Below, piece after piece: positions 7,120 through 15,194 of a stretch of 53,779 nt of DNA. Under the pieces are notes generated by a model. The model did no database searches and was not told where the DNA came from. It saw nothing but the letters and a program-made list of their open reading frames with translations. Made by a program: the position numbers and the translations under genes. This DNA comes from an uncultured Synergistales bacterium (GTDB lineage: Bacteria; Synergistota; Synergistia; Synergistales; Aminobacteriaceae): assembly GCA_905233525.1 (NCBI GenBank), contig CAJOEW010000001.1, forward strand, positions 1 through 53,779. The letters run 5' to 3'. Position 1 is the first letter of the stretch. The number at the start of each line of letters is the position of its first letter.

Positions 7120-8163
7120 ATGAAACGCAGTTTTTTTGCGGCGCTTGTATTAGTTTTTGTGTTAGTCTTTTCATTTAATGCTTATGCTTTCCAGAATAAA
7201 ACCATATGGCGTAACAAAGCGGACATTGCGATCACCGGCGGTTTAGCTGTATCGGACACGGCTTTATTTGCTGGTGATGCTGCTGGAAAGTTTTACGCAT
7301 TCGATAAGGCATCAGGTAATCTCCGTTGGTCATACGCAGGCACTAACACGATCGTAGGAACGCCTGTAATAGTTGGTGGTAACCGTGTAATTTTTGCTCA
7401 GGCTGACGGCACAGTGACATGTTTAAATGCAAACAGCGGCGATGAAATTTGGGTGAGCAGTCCTGCAAATGAACGCGACACTGTTGTTGATAACGGAGCA
7501 GCAGGAGACGGCAAGTTCTTTATTTCAAGAAGCGATGGGACATTATGCGCGCTTGATCTTAATGACGGCCATTTAATCTGGGAATATGAATCGAACTTAC
7601 AAGATTTGCGCAACGCTCCTGCATTTGGAGAAGGCTATGTATTTTTAGGAGAACAGAACGGAATTTTCAGTATTATCAATCCTGAGACGGGCAAAAGAAT
7701 TTCAGGAGGCGGATCGGGCGGTTCTGTGTATAGTCCTGTTGTTAATGGCGGAAATGTTTATTATTCATCATGGACAGGTTCAGTATATGCTGTAAAAATT
7801 AAGAACGTTATTCCATTGTGGAACATCAACGTCGGCGAACCTGTAACGACTGCGCCTGCATACGGTGACAATAAATTATTTGTAGGAACAGCCAGCGGAA
7901 ATATAGTAGCAATCAACGCGACTGACTCAAATATAATCTGGAAGTTCAATACTCAAGGCGCGAATGTTTCAGTAACGCCTGTATACGGAGATAATTTAGT
8001 ATTCTGCGGATCGTCCGAGGGCAATTTTTACGCTATTGACGCTGTAACCGGTGAAGAGAAATATAATTTCAAGTCTGAAAACGGATTAAGCTCGCGTCCA
8101 GTGTTTGCGAACGGAGTTTTATATTATGCTTCCGGCAACGGTTCAATATACGCTGTGAAATAA
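7120..8163 (+). CDS. Exported PQQ-repeat beta-propeller protein (BamB-like)
   Basis: A 347-residue protein with a signal peptide (about 1-23, ending AYA) and at least seven repeats of about 40 residues of the form A-DG-x-YAFDxxxGxxxW, typical of PQQ/BamB beta-propellers. BamB assists outer-membrane protein insertion; other members are quinoprotein or scaffold proteins. There is no lipobox Cys after the signal, unlike E. coli BamB, so it may be a free periplasmic propeller. No catalytic dehydrogenase residues can be identified. Start: AGGAGGT lies 9 bases before ATG 7120; longer frames run through the preceding terminator. It is monocistronic, with terminators on both sides. Confidence 0.8.
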   Translation: MKRSFFAALVLVFVLVFSFNAYAFQNKTIWRNKADIAITGGLAVSDTALFAGDAAGKFYAFDKASGNLRWSYAGTNTIVGTPVIVGGNRVIFAQADGTVTCLNANSGDEIWVSSPANERDTVVDNGAAGDGKFFISRSDGTLCALDLNDGHLIWEYESNLQDLRNAPAFGEGYVFLGEQNGIFSIINPETGKRISGGGSGGSVYSPVVNGGNVYYSSWTGSVYAVKIKNVIPLWNINVGEPVTTAPAYGDNKLFVGTASGNIVAINATDSNIIWKFNTQGANVSVTPVYGDNLVFCGSSEGNFYAIDAVTGEEKYNFKSENGLSSRPVFANGVLYYASGNGSIYAVK

Positions 8164-8188
8164 AATTGAGTTAGGAAAATTTTTTTAG

Positions 8189-8221
8189 CGAGGCTCAATT
8201 TTGGAGTCTCGTATTTTTTTA
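8189..8221 (+). terminator. Intrinsic terminator after the propeller gene
   Basis: CGAGGCTC (8189-8196) pairs with GAGTCTCG (8204-8211, one G-T pair), followed by TATTTTTTT. Confidence 0.75.
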
Positions 8222-8241
8222 TAACGATGTAGATTATTTTT

Positions 8242-9813
8242 ATGCAGGTTAAAATTTTTTGTGCTAATGGATTTTACGGCGATGTTATGCGCTCATGTTT
8301 AAAGGACGATGTAGAATTCAAAGGCTTTATACATTTTCAGAGCTTTATTTCAAATCCTGATACAATCACCGAATCTGAAAAAGAATCATTATATTTCATA
8401 GTTCAGGCTGTGCTGTATAAGGACATTTTAATTAAGCACGGTATTGACGCTGATAGGATTTTTGTATTCAAAGGCAGAGCTGCTTTATCTTATGTATTCA
8501 AGAATTTGAAGCTATTAAAATTCTGGCGATGGTTGTTTGAGTTTATGAAAGAGTCTTTATGTGGACGTTTGTCGGAAAATATTAGCAATAAATTCCCATT
8601 TTTGAGGCCGCTGTTTGAATTTCCATTCTTGAGGCGCGATATACGTCAAGAAGCAAATTTTATGAAACTTTATCATGATAACAAGCAGCTTGTTTTCTTC
8701 GGCTTTAATGAAATTACGAAAATATATATTAACGAATTAGAGCGCGTCAGCCCGTCAAGCATATATGGAATTGTGCTTTATCCTTCAAAAACAGAAGTCG
8801 ATCAGCGTTATCAAAAATATGTAAAAGATATTGACGAAATAATTTACGATCAGGATCGCTTATATTTTTACATAGTGAACGGCTATGAAATGCGCAAGAT
8901 TGAAAGTTTCATGATCGATAATAATATCAGTTTAGACAGCGTGCGTTCAGTTTATAGACCTCAAGCAAAAGCTCTAATAGCAGAAACGTTAATTAACGAT
9001 GCATATGATCCGATAATAGGTTTCACGAGATCCAACGGAAAATATCCAGGCTTTACAGTTTTTGAGGACGATCAATCGAATGATGACAGCTTTAAAATTA
9101 TTACGCTCGGCGGTTCAACAACGGATCCTTATTTATCAAATATGTTCAGCTGGTCAGAATATCTTTATAACATCCTGAAAGATATGGGCATCTCCGTAAA
9201 AATTTATGTCGGCGGAATTGCTGCTTATACCGTTGGACAAGAGACATTAAAACTCGTAAAAGACTGTGTGACAATTAAGCCTGATTTAATTTTGAGTTAC
9301 AGCGGAGTTAATAACATTCCGAGCAACATAATAGCATTGGATAATTATCAGTTTACTAGGAAGGAAATACCGGCAATGTTTAACAAAATTATCAAGCGTA
9401 GAGAAATTACAGAGGGCCATATTGTGATGACAAAATTGACGCTTGGAATAGAAGATCCTGAACCGAGATCAAAAAATTGGCTGCGTTGTGAAAGAACTAT
9501 GCATGCTGTTTGTAATGAATTTGGGATCAAGTTTCATGCATTTCTTCAGCCTGCAAAAATAAAGGGACTTATCGTAGCGGACTCGCAAGAAAGCGTAAAG
9601 ATGACCGAAGAATATTACGCAGACCTCACTAAGTATATTGCACAAGGGGGGGGATGGCTGCATGACTTTACACACATATTTGACGGACACGAAGAAGTTT
9701 TTTATGATTACTGCCACGTATATGAGAAAGGCAATAGGATCATAGCGCAAAAAATTCTCCCATTCGTTTTGGAAGCGATCGCAGATAAAAATAAAAACAA
9801 AAGGGAGAATTGA
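8242..9813 (+). CDS. SGNH/GDSL-fold hydrolase-like protein with long N-terminal region
   Basis: A 523-residue cytoplasmic-looking protein. The C-terminal part (about 285-505) carries SGNH hydrolase blocks: LGGSTTD with the putative nucleophile Ser near 290, a Gly in GGIAAYTVG, SGVNN near 353 (the G-x-N block), and D489-Y-C-H492 as the catalytic Asp/His pair. Such domains remove or add acyl groups on glycans or lipids. The N-terminal 250 residues contain two poorly conserved alpha/beta segments (one with FFGFNEITKIYI) reminiscent of Rossmann-like domains in glycan-modifying proteins; no family assigned. The ribosome site is weak. A run of eight G at 9646-9653 (codons 469-471) lies just before the catalytic D/H pair. 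Surface-polysaccharide modification is inference. Confidence 0.65.
   Translation: MQVKIFCANGFYGDVMRSCLKDDVEFKGFIHFQSFISNPDTITESEKESLYFIVQAVLYKDILIKHGIDADRIFVFKGRAALSYVFKNLKLLKFWRWLFEFMKESLCGRLSENISNKFPFLRPLFEFPFLRRDIRQEANFMKLYHDNKQLVFFGFNEITKIYINELERVSPSSIYGIVLYPSKTEVDQRYQKYVKDIDEIIYDQDRLYFYIVNGYEMRKIESFMIDNNISLDSVRSVYRPQAKALIAETLINDAYDPIIGFTRSNGKYPGFTVFEDDQSNDDSFKIITLGGSTTDPYLSNMFSWSEYLYNILKDMGISVKIYVGGIAAYTVGQETLKLVKDCVTIKPDLILSYSGVNNIPSNIIALDNYQFTRKEIPAMFNKIIKRREITEGHIVMTKLTLGIEDPEPRSKNWLRCERTMHAVCNEFGIKFHAFLQPAKIKGLIVADSQESVKMTEEYYADLTKYIAQGGGWLHDFTHIFDGHEEVFYDYCHVYEKGNRIIAQKILPFVLEAIADKNKNKREN
9646..9653 (+). repeat. G8 homopolymer inside the SGNH gene
   Basis: Eight consecutive G encode Gly-Gly-Gly at codons 469-471. 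Gly codons elsewhere in this gene are mostly GGA/GGC/GGT, and I saw no comparable G or C run elsewhere in the window. Slippage by one base would truncate or scramble the protein before D489 and H492. Confidence 0.8.
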
Positions 9814-9884
9814 TGACAACAATTAAAATTTCAGGCTTGTATTATGATTCGGCCTTCTTTGATTTCGGACAAATATTTACATGA
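9813..9884 (+). pseudogene. 23-codon stub with good start signals; remnant of a lost gene
   Basis: ATG overlaps the SGNH gene's stop (TGATG) and has AAGGGAG 5 bases upstream (9801-9807), the configuration of a coupled next gene in an operon. The frame reads MTTIKISGLYYDSAFFDFGQ and stops after 23 codons, 8 bases before the converging nitroreductase gene ends. It looks like the 5' end of a gene whose body was deleted, although a genuine micropeptide cannot be excluded. No family is recognisable. Confidence 0.4.
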
Positions 9885-9892
9885 CAAAATAT

Positions 9893-10420
9893 TTACTCAA
9901 TTGTAAAAACTCTGCTGGGTTTTAACGGATGGGCTTTGGGCGTTTCACCGTCTATATATCCTAAAATGCAATGCCCAATACCGATATATTCACCTGTGAT
10001 TCCGAGTGAAGCTAATATTTTTTTGCCTTCGTCGCTCTCAAATTCTTCTTTTGCTCTGTGAATCCAACACGAACCTAAACCCAACGAATAAGCCGCAAGC
10101 ATGAGATTACCAATTACTAACGAGCCGTCATAAATTGATGTAGGATGATTTTTATCAGCAAGCACGATCAAAATTTCAGGCGCACCATAAAACGGATCAA
10201 AGCCTTCGTTCCAACCGCCGATCTTGCAATTCATGACAGATAATTTATCGCGTAATTCTTTATTCTTTACGTCAATAATAATCGTTGGCTGTGCACCTCT
10301 ACCGCTCGCTGCATATAAACCGGCCTCAATAATTTTTTTAACATCATCAGCTTCAGGCATGTCAGGTTTAAATTTCCTGATACTGCGGCGTTCTTTTAGA
10401 GCTTTTAAAATTTCGTTCAT
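9893..10420 (-). CDS. Nitroreductase-family FMN oxidoreductase
   Basis: A 175-residue flavoprotein of the nitroreductase superfamily, which uses FMN and NAD(P)H to reduce nitro compounds, quinones or similar acceptors. Seen: the N-terminal RRSIRKFKPD motif (phosphate of FMN), AASGRGAQP, and the C-terminal part LGSCWIHRA and IGIGHCILGY typical of short single-domain members. Two Cys lie near the active site. The natural substrate is unknown. AGGAGGT lies 11 bases before the ATG and is part of a 19-bp sequence repeated exactly in front of the antitoxin gene. It is the last gene of the ctsR-clpC-azlCD-TA series on the minus strand. Confidence 0.85.
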   Translation of the reverse strand: MNEILKALKERRSIRKFKPDMPEADDVKKIIEAGLYAASGRGAQPTIIIDVKNKELRDKLSVMNCKIGGWNEGFDPFYGAPEILIVLADKNHPTSIYDGSLVIGNLMLAAYSLGLGSCWIHRAKEEFESDEGKKILASLGITGEYIGIGHCILGYIDGETPKAHPLKPSRVFTIE

Positions 10421-10421
10421 G

Positions 10422-10440
10422 ATTAAAAAATACCTCCTGC
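10422..10440. repeat. 19-bp direct repeat, copy 1 (flanks TA cassette)
   Basis: attaaaaaatacctcctgc, identical to 11036-11054. It contains the nitroreductase ribosome site on the minus strand. The two copies bracket exactly the toxin-antitoxin pair. Confidence 0.7.
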
Positions 10441-10451
10441 ATATAAAAATA

Positions 10452-10814
10452 TTAAGCGTTTAATAATTTTAGCAAGTCCTTATCAAACGTGGCAATCTCA
10501 GCACTGTACACACGATTATAGCCGTATAAAACACAGTCAACAAAATCAAGATTATGTCCTGCAAACATATCTAGCGCAATACTTAAAACTCTCATCTCAT
10601 GACAATTGACAAGCTCTAAAAATTTCTTTAGCGCGTATGAAATTTCACTGCGCTCAATGGAGTAAACGCCTTTCAGTACGTAAACTACTTCGGCCATAAT
10701 TTCGATAGTAACGTATACATCTCCGGCATTTAAATATTTTTCGGTCTTGTCTGCCATTGCCTGGTTATCATTCAATAGATAACGCAGTATCATATTCGCG
10801 TCAAGGATTCTCAT
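10452..10814 (-). CDS. PIN-domain ribonuclease toxin (VapC-like)
   Basis: A 120-residue PIN domain, the metal-dependent RNase fold of VapC toxins, which cut tRNA or rRNA. Acidic active-site residues are visible: Asp5 in MRILDANMIL, Glu42 (or Glu38) in the second helix, Asp89/Asp92 in LDFVDC, and Asp110 in ATFDKDL. All four positions are intact, so the toxin should be active. Its start overlaps the 3' end of the upstream antitoxin gene by 14 bases, the standard TA arrangement. The pair lies inside the azlCD-nitroreductase run and is bounded by exact 19-bp repeats, suggesting later insertion. The target RNA cannot be read from the sequence. Confidence 0.85.
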   Translation of the reverse strand: MRILDANMILRYLLNDNQAMADKTEKYLNAGDVYVTIEIMAEVVYVLKGVYSIERSEISYALKKFLELVNCHEMRVLSIALDMFAGHNLDFVDCVLYGYNRVYSAEIATFDKDLLKLLNA

Positions 10815-11037
10815 AATTATCTATTGCTGCAGATTCCCATGCGCGCTTTTCGTTTTCAATAAATCTCTGCTCAGCGTGACTTGAAAAAATTCCGCGGACT
10901 CCTTTTTTATGTACATTTGCTTGAGGTTCTATAAATTCGTCCATAATCGTTATAATAATACGCTGATTCGGTTGAGCAATTATTTTTTCAAGAGGTTTTA
11001 TTGATACGCCGTCGTAATATCCTTGAATAGCCAACAT
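10801..11037 (-). CDS. Antitoxin partner of the PIN toxin (AF2212/DUF104-like)
   Basis: A 78-residue protein. The first half (YYDGVSIKPLEKIIAQPNQ, then RIIITIMDEF) has the short beta-barrel pattern of AF2212-like/AbrB-related antitoxins, and the second half is a charged, probably unfolded or helical tail that would wrap the toxin. Upstream position, small size and 14-base overlap with vapC support the role. The ATG shares one base with the azlD stop (TAATG), and its AGGAGGT lies within the azlD end, so it is translationally coupled to azlD. Autoregulation by the complex is usual for such pairs, but no separate promoter was evident. Confidence 0.75.
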   Translation of the reverse strand: MLAIQGYYDGVSIKPLEKIIAQPNQRIIITIMDEFIEPQANVHKKGVRGIFSSHAEQRFIENEKRAWESAAIDNYENP

Positions 11038-11054
11038 TAAAAAATACCTCCTGC
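11036..11054. repeat. 19-bp direct repeat, copy 2 (flanks TA cassette)
   Basis: attaaaaaatacctcctgc, identical to 10422-10440. On the minus strand it spans the azlD stop, the antitoxin ATG and its ribosome site. Confidence 0.7.
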
Positions 11055-11366
11055 GTTTTGAATTAAATACATATAAACAGCTGTACCGGCAATAATGCTT
11101 AATAAAGTATTGTGCTTCCAGACATGCAGTATTATAACAATCAGGCAGGCTATAATTTCAGGCAGAGCATAATAATTTAAATTAGTGTCCTTCAAACAAA
11201 ATACTATTAACAAAGTCATCGTTGCAGGTGGTAAAACTCTTCCGAGATATAAAATAAATTTCGGTTGGTGTTTACTGAAAGCTATAAACGGCAATAATCG
11301 TAATAATACCGTTACAAATCCTGCGGCGAAAATTATTGCAAGCGTGTAAAAATTATTTGAGGCCAT
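11037..11366 (-). CDS. azlD: Branched-chain amino acid exporter small subunit AzlD
   Basis: A 109-residue inner-membrane protein with about four hydrophobic helices, the LLRLLPFIAF segment after helix 1 and LPPATMTLLIVFCL, both typical of the AzlD family. AzlD works with AzlC to export branched-chain amino acids or their analogues. Its start overlaps the end of azlC by 14 bases, and its stop shares a base with the antitoxin ATG. GGAG lies about 13 bases before the ATG. Confidence 0.88.
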   Translation of the reverse strand: MASNNFYTLAIIFAAGFVTVLLRLLPFIAFSKHQPKFILYLGRVLPPATMTLLIVFCLKDTNLNYYALPEIIACLIVIILHVWKHNTLLSIIAGTAVYMYLIQNAGGIF

Positions 11367-12039
11367 GTATAAAATTTCTCCATAACAAAAAAAATATCAT
11401 GATTATCGCAGCCATCGCAGGTATTAAAAAATTATCGCGTCCGAAAATTATAAGGCTCGCTGCTCCTGATATAAAACCCATAATTGCAGGTGTACGATTT
11501 TTTTTGTAATACCATTGATCAACGCAGATAGTTATAAATAATGCCGTCATTGAAAATTCTATACCTTTCGTGTTAAACGGCAGCACTGAACCTAAAACAG
11601 CTCCTATTATGCCGCCCGTTAACCAGTATATTTGATTTAAAAATGAGACGTAAAAACAATAATCAAGATCGTCAGACATACATACAAGCGAATATGTTTC
11701 ATCTGTCAGGGCGTACATTAAATAATATTTTTTCAGGGCGTTTGTAATTTTTTCGTACTTATCTACAACTGAAATACCGTAAAATAAATATCTCGCACCT
11801 GTCATTAAAGCTGTTACAGCCGTTGTTAATAACGATGCTTGCGCGGTGATCAAACCTATTGCGATATATTGCATTGTTCCGGAATACATCGTAAGTCCCA
11901 TTAAAATTGACCATAAAAAATTATATCCGCTCAAACGCAATAATACGCCGAAGCCTGCACCCATGACTACATAACCGGCCATGACAGGTAACGAATCTTT
12001 AAAAGCGCGCTTAAATATTTTTATCTTATTGCGCTGCAT
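11353..12039 (-). CDS. azlC: Branched-chain amino acid exporter large subunit AzlC
   Basis: A 228-residue membrane protein. The N-terminal part (AFKDSLPVMAGYVVMGAGFG, then the SGTMQYIAIGL segment) is the AzlC signature, with about seven membrane helices. It is the main subunit of the AzlCD exporter. It begins 12 bases after the clpC stop on the same strand with no terminator between, so it can be transcribed from the CtsR-controlled promoter. No strong ribosome site is visible. Whether stress control of azlCD is meaningful or just read-through is unknown. Confidence 0.88.
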   Translation of the reverse strand: MQRNKIKIFKRAFKDSLPVMAGYVVMGAGFGVLLRLSGYNFLWSILMGLTMYSGTMQYIAIGLITAQASLLTTAVTALMTGARYLFYGISVVDKYEKITNALKKYYLMYALTDETYSLVCMSDDLDYCFYVSFLNQIYWLTGGIIGAVLGSVLPFNTKGIEFSMTALFITICVDQWYYKKNRTPAIMGFISGAASLIIFGRDNFLIPAMAAIIMIFFLLWRNFIHGLK

Positions 12040-12051
12040 TTTTTTTATTAT

Positions 12052-14529
12052 TTATTCCGGATTTACAGTCACGCATTTTTGTAATGATAACTCTTCACCG
12101 TTAAGATCGATCGCTAATTCCGTGCCTTCTGTAATTTTTTCACTAAGCATAAAATCGGCCAGCCTGTCTTCTAACATTGATTGAATAGCTCTACGTAACG
12201 GCCTCGCTCCGAATTTTGGTTTATAACCTTTTTCAAGGATTTTAGCTTTTACATCATTGCTGACATCAATTTTTAAGCCTTGTGTGTCTAATCTCGCCGA
12301 TAACTCATTTAACATCGTGTCTACAATTTTCATTAAGCTATCACGACTCAAAGGTTTAAACACCGCCATTTCATCAATACGGTTCAAAAATTCAGGTCTA
12401 AATAATTTATTTGCTTCCTCAAGAATTATTGATTTAGATCTTTCCCAGTCGCGTTCTGTTTGATTTTCAGGACTGCCGCCAAAGCCTAATGAGTTACCTT
12501 GCTGCGCTTCTTTAGCTCCGATATTACTCGTCATAATAATAACCGTGTTCCTGAAATCAACTTTACGGCCTTGACCATCTGTTAAGCGGCCATCGTCTAA
12601 AATTTGCAGCAGGATATTAAAAACTTCCGGATGAGCTTTTTCGATCTCATCAAATAAAATTACGCTGTACGGTTTACGCCTTACCATTTCCGTTAATTTT
12701 CCGCCGCTTTCATGTCCGACATAACCTGGAGGCGCTCCAACAAGTTTTGAAACTTCGTGACGTTCCATAAATTCGCTCATGTCGATTCTAATCATTGCAT
12801 CATCACGGCCAAATAAAAACCTTGCTAAACAACGCGCTAATTCTGTTTTTCCTACGCCTGTCGGTCCCATAAATAAAAAACTTCCAATCGGACGGCGCGG
12901 ATCTCTTAATCCTGTTCTTGCTCGTCTGATAGCTCTTGATACTGCACTTACGGCTTCGTCCTGACCGATTAAACGCTTTGAAATTTCTTCCTCCATTTTC
13001 AATAAGCGGGTTGTTTCGGCCTCTGTTAATTGCTGTACAGGGACTCCTGTTTGTTCTGATACTACCGCGGCAATATCTTCTGACGTAATTTTTATCTTTT
13101 CAAATTTTCTATTAGCCTGCCATGATTTTAAATTCGCTGATAATTCCTCTGATAATTTCTTTTCAGCGTCACGCAATCCTGTAGCTTGCTCATAATGTTC
13201 TGATAAAACTGCGTCTTCTTTTTGTTTACGGACTGACTCTAAATTTTTCTCAATGGCTTTTATATAATCCGGCGGCTCTAATGATCTTAATCTCGTGCGT
13301 GCTCCGGCTTCGTCTATTAAATCAATTCCTTTATCCGGTAAAAAACGATCCTGAATATAGCGCGATGATAATTTTGCGGCTGCGTCTAATGCTTCATCAG
13401 AGAATGTCACTTGATGATGAGTCTCATAACGATCTTTTAAACCTCTTAAAATTAAAATCGCATCATCAACTGAAGGCTCATCAACTTGCACAGGCTGAAA
13501 ACGTCTTTCAAGTGCAGCATCTTTCTCTACGTATTTGCGGTATTCGTCTTGAGTAGTGGCTCCGATAAGTTGAAAGACTCCACGCGATAATACAGGCTTC
13601 AAAATATTTGCTGCGTCTGTCGTTCCTTCAGCACTTCCTGCACCGATTAGCGTATGAACTTCATCGACAAATAAAATTACATCGCCGTTACTGTCCGTTA
13701 ATTCTTTAACGATTTTTTTCAAACGCTCTTCAAATTCACCGCGGTATTTTGTTCCTGCGACTATATTGCCCATATTGATTTGAATTATGCGCTTGTCCTG
13801 TAACGGTTCCGGAGCTGTGCCTGAAGCTATCTTGTTAGCTAAACCTTCAACAACCGCCGTTTTTCCTACACCAGGCTCGCCAATTAAAACAGGATTACTT
13901 TTTGTGCGGCGGCATAAAACTTGCATTACACGTTTAATTTCTTTATCGCGTCCAATTACCGGATCAAGTTCTCCATTGCGTGCACGTTCGGTCAAATCGA
14001 CTCCCCATTGATCGAGAGTCGGTGTTTTAATTTTTGACTTGTTTTTATTATTTGCGTTCTTGTTTTTATTTTGACTCTTAACGCCGTGATTACCTTCTAA
14101 AATTTCATTGACTTGATTCAATACTGCAAGCGGCGTTAATCCCATCGATAAGAACTGCTGAACAATTAAGCCTGAATCGTCCGCCAAAATTCCTAATAAT
14201 AAATGCTCTGTGTCTACGTAATTGATTCCGCTCTTTCTTGCTTCAACCATTGCCAATTGTAAAGCGCGGCTCATTCTCGGACTTAACGGCAGATCAACAG
14301 CGCGAGCGGATGAATTTTGAGACTGGCCGATTATCTCGCGAATGTTCTTAATCAATTTTTCGATATCGACTCCCAATTCCGTTAAAGCCTGACAAGCAAC
14401 GCCGCCGCCCTCCTGTAATAATCCGAGTAATAAATGTTCAGGCTCGACCATTGTATGTCCCATTTGCAAGGCTTCATTATGGGCGAGTTGTATTACTTTT
14501 TTGCCTCGCTCTGAAAAAAATTGCCACAT
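12052..14529 (-). CDS. clpC: ATP-dependent Clp protease ATPase subunit ClpC
   Basis: A Hsp100 unfoldase that feeds substrates to ClpP. Domains in order: two Clp N repeats (about 1-145), a Lys/Asn-rich linker (about 150-165), AAA1 with Walker A GEPGVGKT, a middle domain with a UVR-like segment, AAA2 with Walker A GPTGVGKT and Walker [13 protein letters not shown], and a C-terminal ClpB-D2-small domain. The length (825 aa) is normal. Start: ATG 14529 gives the usual [12 protein letters not shown]; a GTG five codons earlier overlaps the ribosome site AGGAGTG. It follows ctsR after 27 bases; mcsA and mcsB, which lie between them in Firmicutes, are absent. No ClpP gene is in the window. Confidence 0.96.
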   Translation of the reverse strand: MWQFFSERGKKVIQLAHNEALQMGHTMVEPEHLLLGLLQEGGGVACQALTELGVDIEKLIKNIREIIGQSQNSSARAVDLPLSPRMSRALQLAMVEARKSGINYVDTEHLLLGILADDSGLIVQQFLSMGLTPLAVLNQVNEILEGNHGVKSQNKNKNANNKNKSKIKTPTLDQWGVDLTERARNGELDPVIGRDKEIKRVMQVLCRRTKSNPVLIGEPGVGKTAVVEGLANKIASGTAPEPLQDKRIIQINMGNIVAGTKYRGEFEERLKKIVKELTDSNGDVILFVDEVHTLIGAGSAEGTTDAANILKPVLSRGVFQLIGATTQDEYRKYVEKDAALERRFQPVQVDEPSVDDAILILRGLKDRYETHHQVTFSDEALDAAAKLSSRYIQDRFLPDKGIDLIDEAGARTRLRSLEPPDYIKAIEKNLESVRKQKEDAVLSEHYEQATGLRDAEKKLSEELSANLKSWQANRKFEKIKITSEDIAAVVSEQTGVPVQQLTEAETTRLLKMEEEISKRLIGQDEAVSAVSRAIRRARTGLRDPRRPIGSFLFMGPTGVGKTELARCLARFLFGRDDAMIRIDMSEFMERHEVSKLVGAPPGYVGHESGGKLTEMVRRKPYSVILFDEIEKAHPEVFNILLQILDDGRLTDGQGRKVDFRNTVIIMTSNIGAKEAQQGNSLGFGGSPENQTERDWERSKSIILEEANKLFRPEFLNRIDEMAVFKPLSRDSLMKIVDTMLNELSARLDTQGLKIDVSNDVKAKILEKGYKPKFGARPLRRAIQSMLEDRLADFMLSEKITEGTELAIDLNGEELSLQKCVTVNPE

Positions 14530-14556
14530 AATAAAAATTATCACTCCTAATAAAAT

Positions 14557-15045
14557 TTAATTCTCTGTTATCATCATGGCCTTAAGCATTCGTTTTAAAA
14601 CATCGGCGTATAAAGCTTCGAGATCGCTTTGAACAAGATTAAAATCATTTTCGCCGAGCGCCTTGACATATCTAAACGACAAATCAATTAAAACACGTTC
14701 ACGCATTGAAATAAGCCCGCGGTTATGAAAAGCTTTAATGATTCGTTTGGCTTCAGGTTCAGAAAGATAATCACCTATCAGCGTTGAAACATGATCTAAT
14801 TTTTCCTGCGGCTGTGCACATGAAACTTTAAGTATTTTTACAAAACCGTGTCCTCCACGCTGGCTCTCGATTAAATATCCTCTCTCGGGCGTGAATCTGC
14901 TGCGTAAAACGTAATTTATTTGACTTGGTACACAGCCGAATACCTTAGCTAAATCTTTTCTGCGAATCTGAATCCACGACTCCTCAACATCTTCGAACAT
15001 TGCACAGATATATTTTTCTATGTCATCAGTAAGATTTTTAAGCAC
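14557..15045 (-). CDS. ctsR: Heat-shock/stress repressor CtsR
   Basis: The dimeric repressor of clp genes, with an N-terminal winged helix-turn-helix and a C-terminal helical domain. Typical DNA-binding elements are present: VFGCVPSQINYVLRSRFTPE, then RGYLIESQRGGHGFVKI. The wing loop that senses heat in characterised CtsR proteins is tetra-glycine; here it reads GGHG. Start: GTG 15045 follows GGAGG by 12 bases and gives 162 residues, near the usual 150-155; the longer frame to 15093 would run into the promoter. A CtsR operator overlaps its promoter, so autoregulation is expected. McsA/McsB, which modulate CtsR in Firmicutes, are not adjacent. Confidence 0.93.
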   Translation of the reverse strand: MLKNLTDDIEKYICAMFEDVEESWIQIRRKDLAKVFGCVPSQINYVLRSRFTPERGYLIESQRGGHGFVKILKVSCAQPQEKLDHVSTLIGDYLSEPEAKRIIKAFHNRGLISMRERVLIDLSFRYVKALGENDFNLVQSDLEALYADVLKRMLKAMMITEN

Positions 15046-15091
15046 TGTGAAATTCAACCTCCTATTGACCAATTTAAAATTGATACAGCGC

Positions 15092-15121
15092 ATTATATTT
15101 TAAGAGGTCAAAAATAGTCAA
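15092..15121 (-). promoter_or_regulatory. Promoter of ctsR-clpC operon
   Basis: Minus strand TTGACT (15121-15116), 18-base spacer, TATAAT (15097-15092). The CtsR operator covers the -35 and part of the spacer. Confidence 0.7.
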
Positions 15122-15122
15122 T
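15106..15122 (+). promoter_or_regulatory. CtsR operator (direct heptad repeat)
   Basis: GGTCAAA-AAT-AGTCAAT matches the known CtsR box (A/GGTCAAA-NAN-A/GGTCAAA): the first heptad is perfect, the second differs at one base, and the three-base spacer fits NAN. It overlaps the ctsR -35 and abuts the -35 of the divergent def promoter. A single extra half-site GGTCAAT lies on the minus strand at 15070-15064. Confidence 0.8.
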
Positions 15123-15124
15123 CA

Positions 15125-15152
15125 TTAACAAAATTAAAATCAAATTTAGAAT
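15125..15152 (+). promoter_or_regulatory. Possible promoter of def-fmt-nudF
   Basis: TTAACA (15125-15130), 16-base spacer, TAGAAT (15147-15152); each differs from consensus at one base. It begins 3 bases beyond the CtsR box. Confidence 0.45.
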
Positions 15153-15194
15153 TACACACCATGAAGAAATTTTAAAACAGGAGTGAATTTTTTT

